From positions 1 to 31,989 of the forward strand of contig DASSDW010000216.1 in assembly GCA_035696925.1 (NCBI GenBank): 31,989 bases of DNA. Direction: 5' to 3'. The translations under genes were made by a program, and so were the position numbers. The notes under the pieces were generated by a model. It made no database searches and was not told the DNA's origin. It saw nothing but the letters and a program-made list of their open reading frames with translations. The stretch comes from JAJNBA01 sp035696925 (lineage in GTDB: Bacteria > Actinomycetota > UBA4738 > HRBIN12). Below, one piece after another: positions 30,622 through 31,989 of the stretch (position 1 is the first letter of the stretch; each line of letters begins with the position of its first letter).

Positions 30622-30937
30622 CTCTCCTCCTGGTTCGCTCACGCCACGTCGGGGCACAGCACGCTCTGTCGGCCGGTCGACCCACACCCTACGGGGGGAG
30701 GGGGACGGGGACATCGGCCGGAAGGCGCGGACCATCCGCCCGATGCTCGGGCCAGATACCGGACGGAGCTTCGCATCCACCTGGGGCGGAAGCAAGAACG
30801 ACGATCAGCCCTCGAGGTGTCGGGTGAATCGCTCTGGATGCCGGAGGATCGGGGAGGGACCGACTCAAGAGCCGTTCCCAGTGAGGTTACATAATGAACG
30901 TTATCGGGGTAGGGCGGGCCACGAGGGCAGAGCATCC
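30622..30937. other. 316-base intergenic region before the second DUF11 gene
   Basis: I see no gene. It holds GGAGG (minus strand, 30626-30630), a TAGGGT minus-strand hexamer at 30686-30691, and an AT-rich island (about 30885-30905, containing ATAATGAACGTTAT) that stands out from the GC-rich surroundings. The island could be a promoter for the DUF11 gene on the minus strand, which would give a leader of about 260 bases. No terminator is visible after the glycosyltransferase stop. Confidence 0.55.
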
Positions 30938-31989
30938 TTAGTCGGCGAGGGGGCCCCCTCGGTACGGCCTCCTGGTCGCCCGGAGGGCGATGCCCCAGCG
31001 CGTGACGAGCCAGAGCGCCTCGACGACGATCCGCCGCGAGAGCTTCGAATGACCGTGTTCCCGTTCGCGGAACGTGATCGGCACCTCGCCGATCGACCAA
31101 CCCCGGAGCCAGGAGCGCATCACCAGCTCGACCTGGAAGCCATACCCGTCGGCATGGAACGGCTCGGCGACGAGGTCTGCGAGGAGCTCGCGACGGTAGA
31201 CGCGGTAGCCGCTCGTGGCATCGTGCACCGGCACGCCGAGCATCAGCCGCGCGTAGGTGTTCCCCACCCTCGAGAGCGCCAGGCGCAACCGGCTCCAGTT
31301 GGTCACGGAGCCTCCGGGCACGTACCGGCTCCCCACCACGAGGTGGAAGCGGTCGCGGGCGCCGGCCAGGAGGGCACCGAGCTGGACAGGATCGTGGGAG
31401 AGGTCAGAGTCCATCTCCACGACCAGGTCGTACCGCTCCTCGAGCGCCCTGCGGAAGCCCTCTTGGTAGGCGCTCGCGAGCCCGGACCTCGTGGGCCGCT
31501 CGACGAGACGGAGCCGGGGCTCCCCCGTCATCAGCTCCCGGACGATCCGTGCGGTGCCGTCGGGCGAGGAGTCATCGACGACGAGCGCGTCGACGCCCGG
31601 GTGTTCGAGGACACCGGCCAGGACGTCACGGATGGTCGCCGCCTCGTCGTAGGTGGGCAGGATCACGAGCGCGCGAACACCCTCGGCGAGCGGCTCGGGG
31701 TCGGGCCGCTCGCGACGGCGACGCCGGGGCACCGCGGCGAGACCCACCACGATCACCAGCGAGAGGATGGGCAGCCAGTCCCCCAGTCGCACCGACCACG
31801 TCCGCTCCGACGAGGCCCGGATCGTGCGCCGGATCAGCGCCGGCTCGAACAGCTCGGTCTCATCGTGGACGCGTCCCGTCGGGTCGATGAACGCGCTGAT
31901 CCCCGAGACGGCCGCGTGGACGATCCACCTGCCGTCCTCGATCGCCCGGAGCCGCGACATCTGCAGATGCTGGGCGGATGCGGCCGTGC
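30938..31989 (-). CDS. Apolipoprotein N-acyltransferase / polyprenol-phosphate mannosyltransferase fusion, 3' part
   Basis: The frame stays open to the window edge, so the N-terminal part is missing. The visible start reads AQHLQMSRLRAIEDGRWIVH, then ISAFIDPTGRVHDE and RLGDWLPILS: the end of the Lnt nitrilase-type domain with its last hydrophobic segment. After a basic linker (PRRRRRERPD) comes a family 2 glycosyltransferase: ALVILPTYDEAATI, LVVDDSSPDGT, the metal motif MDSDLSHDP, GSRYVPGGSVTNW, and SGYRVYRRELL. The same Lnt-Ppm1 arrangement occurs in Rv2051c of M. tuberculosis, where the C-terminal half makes polyprenol-phosphate mannose for glycolipids and protein mannosylation. ATG 31960 is internal, not the start. 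The GT2 end (GGPLAD) has no added membrane domain. Confidence 0.92.
   Translation of the reverse strand, partial: TAASAQHLQMSRLRAIEDGRWIVHAAVSGISAFIDPTGRVHDETELFEPALIRRTIRASSERTWSVRLGDWLPILSLVIVVGLAAVPRRRRRERPDPEPLAEGVRALVILPTYDEAATIRDVLAGVLEHPGVDALVVDDSSPDGTARIVRELMTGEPRLRLVERPTRSGLASAYQEGFRRALEERYDLVVEMDSDLSHDPVQLGALLAGARDRFHLVVGSRYVPGGSVTNWSRLRLALSRVGNTYARLMLGVPVHDATSGYRVYRRELLADLVAEPFHADGYGFQVELVMRSWLRGWSIGEVPITFREREHGHSKLSRRIVVEALWLVTRWGIALRATRRPYRGGPLAD

Noticed and set aside
28879..30894. Long plus-strand open frame (about 670 codons) opposite the second DUF11 gene
   Set aside because: Same kind of antisense shadow; the minus strand has a signal peptide, DUF11 repeats and an anchor.

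Overview
The window is chromosomal DNA from a high-GC Gram-positive bacterium, most probably a deep-branching member of the Actinomycetota. This rests on the very GC-rich sequence, frequent GTG starts, many 1-4 base gene overlaps, and gene order. Two blocks match the order I recall from Mycobacterium tuberculosis: pyrG - ADP-ribose pyrophosphatase - xerD - scpA - scpB - rluB - cmk - der (Rv1699-Rv1713), and gcvH - garA - MerR - DUF151 - MerR - gcvP (Rv1826-Rv1832). A GarA with an N-terminal zinc ribbon and a glycine decarboxylase split into two subunits argue against Mycobacteriales itself. The species cannot be named from the sequence alone.

Layout. 1-5271 (+): 3' part of pyrG, a Nudix hydrolase, ald, xerD, a TraR/DksA-like protein and deoB. 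5390-7372 (+): pyrimidine nucleoside phosphorylase and a site-2-protease-like membrane protein that has lost its catalytic histidines. 7422-15453 (+): a tight run of trpS (with an iron-sulfur-type cysteine motif), scpA, scpB, rluB, aroH, tyrA, aroA, cmk and der. 15511-15585: tRNA-Pro(GGG). 15610-20494 (+): pgsA-like, gcvH, garA, a MerR regulator, a D-Ala-D-Ala carboxypeptidase, hpt and a DUF151 protein. 20513-20998 (-): a secreted CAP-domain protein. 21199-25430 (+): a second MerR regulator, a small PD-(D/E)XK-like protein, gcvPA, gcvPB and a second CAP-domain protein. A strong two-sided terminator at 25461-25488 closes this arm. 25512-31989 (-): two DUF11-repeat surface proteins and the 3' part of an Lnt-polyprenol mannosyltransferase fusion.

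How the genes work together. deoB and the phosphorylase salvage deoxynucleosides, while pyrG, cmk and hpt supply nucleotides. aroH, tyrA and aroA are three steps of aromatic amino acid synthesis. scpA, scpB and xerD act in chromosome organisation and dimer resolution. gcvH, gcvPA and gcvPB make the H and P proteins of glycine cleavage (no T or L protein is in the window), beside the nitrogen-metabolism switch GarA. The right end is cell-envelope function: carboxypeptidase, CAP proteins, anchored DUF11 proteins, lipoprotein acylation and polyprenol-phosphate-mannose synthesis.

Most of the window is conserved housekeeping DNA, and I see no defence island, prophage, IS element or CRISPR array. 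The unusual items are a parS-like palindrome inside a lineage-specific insertion in aroA, the inactivated site-2 protease, the TrpRS cysteine motif, the PD-(D/E)XK-like gene in the gcv cluster, a 23-bp tandem repeat before garA, and several apparently leaderless promoters.
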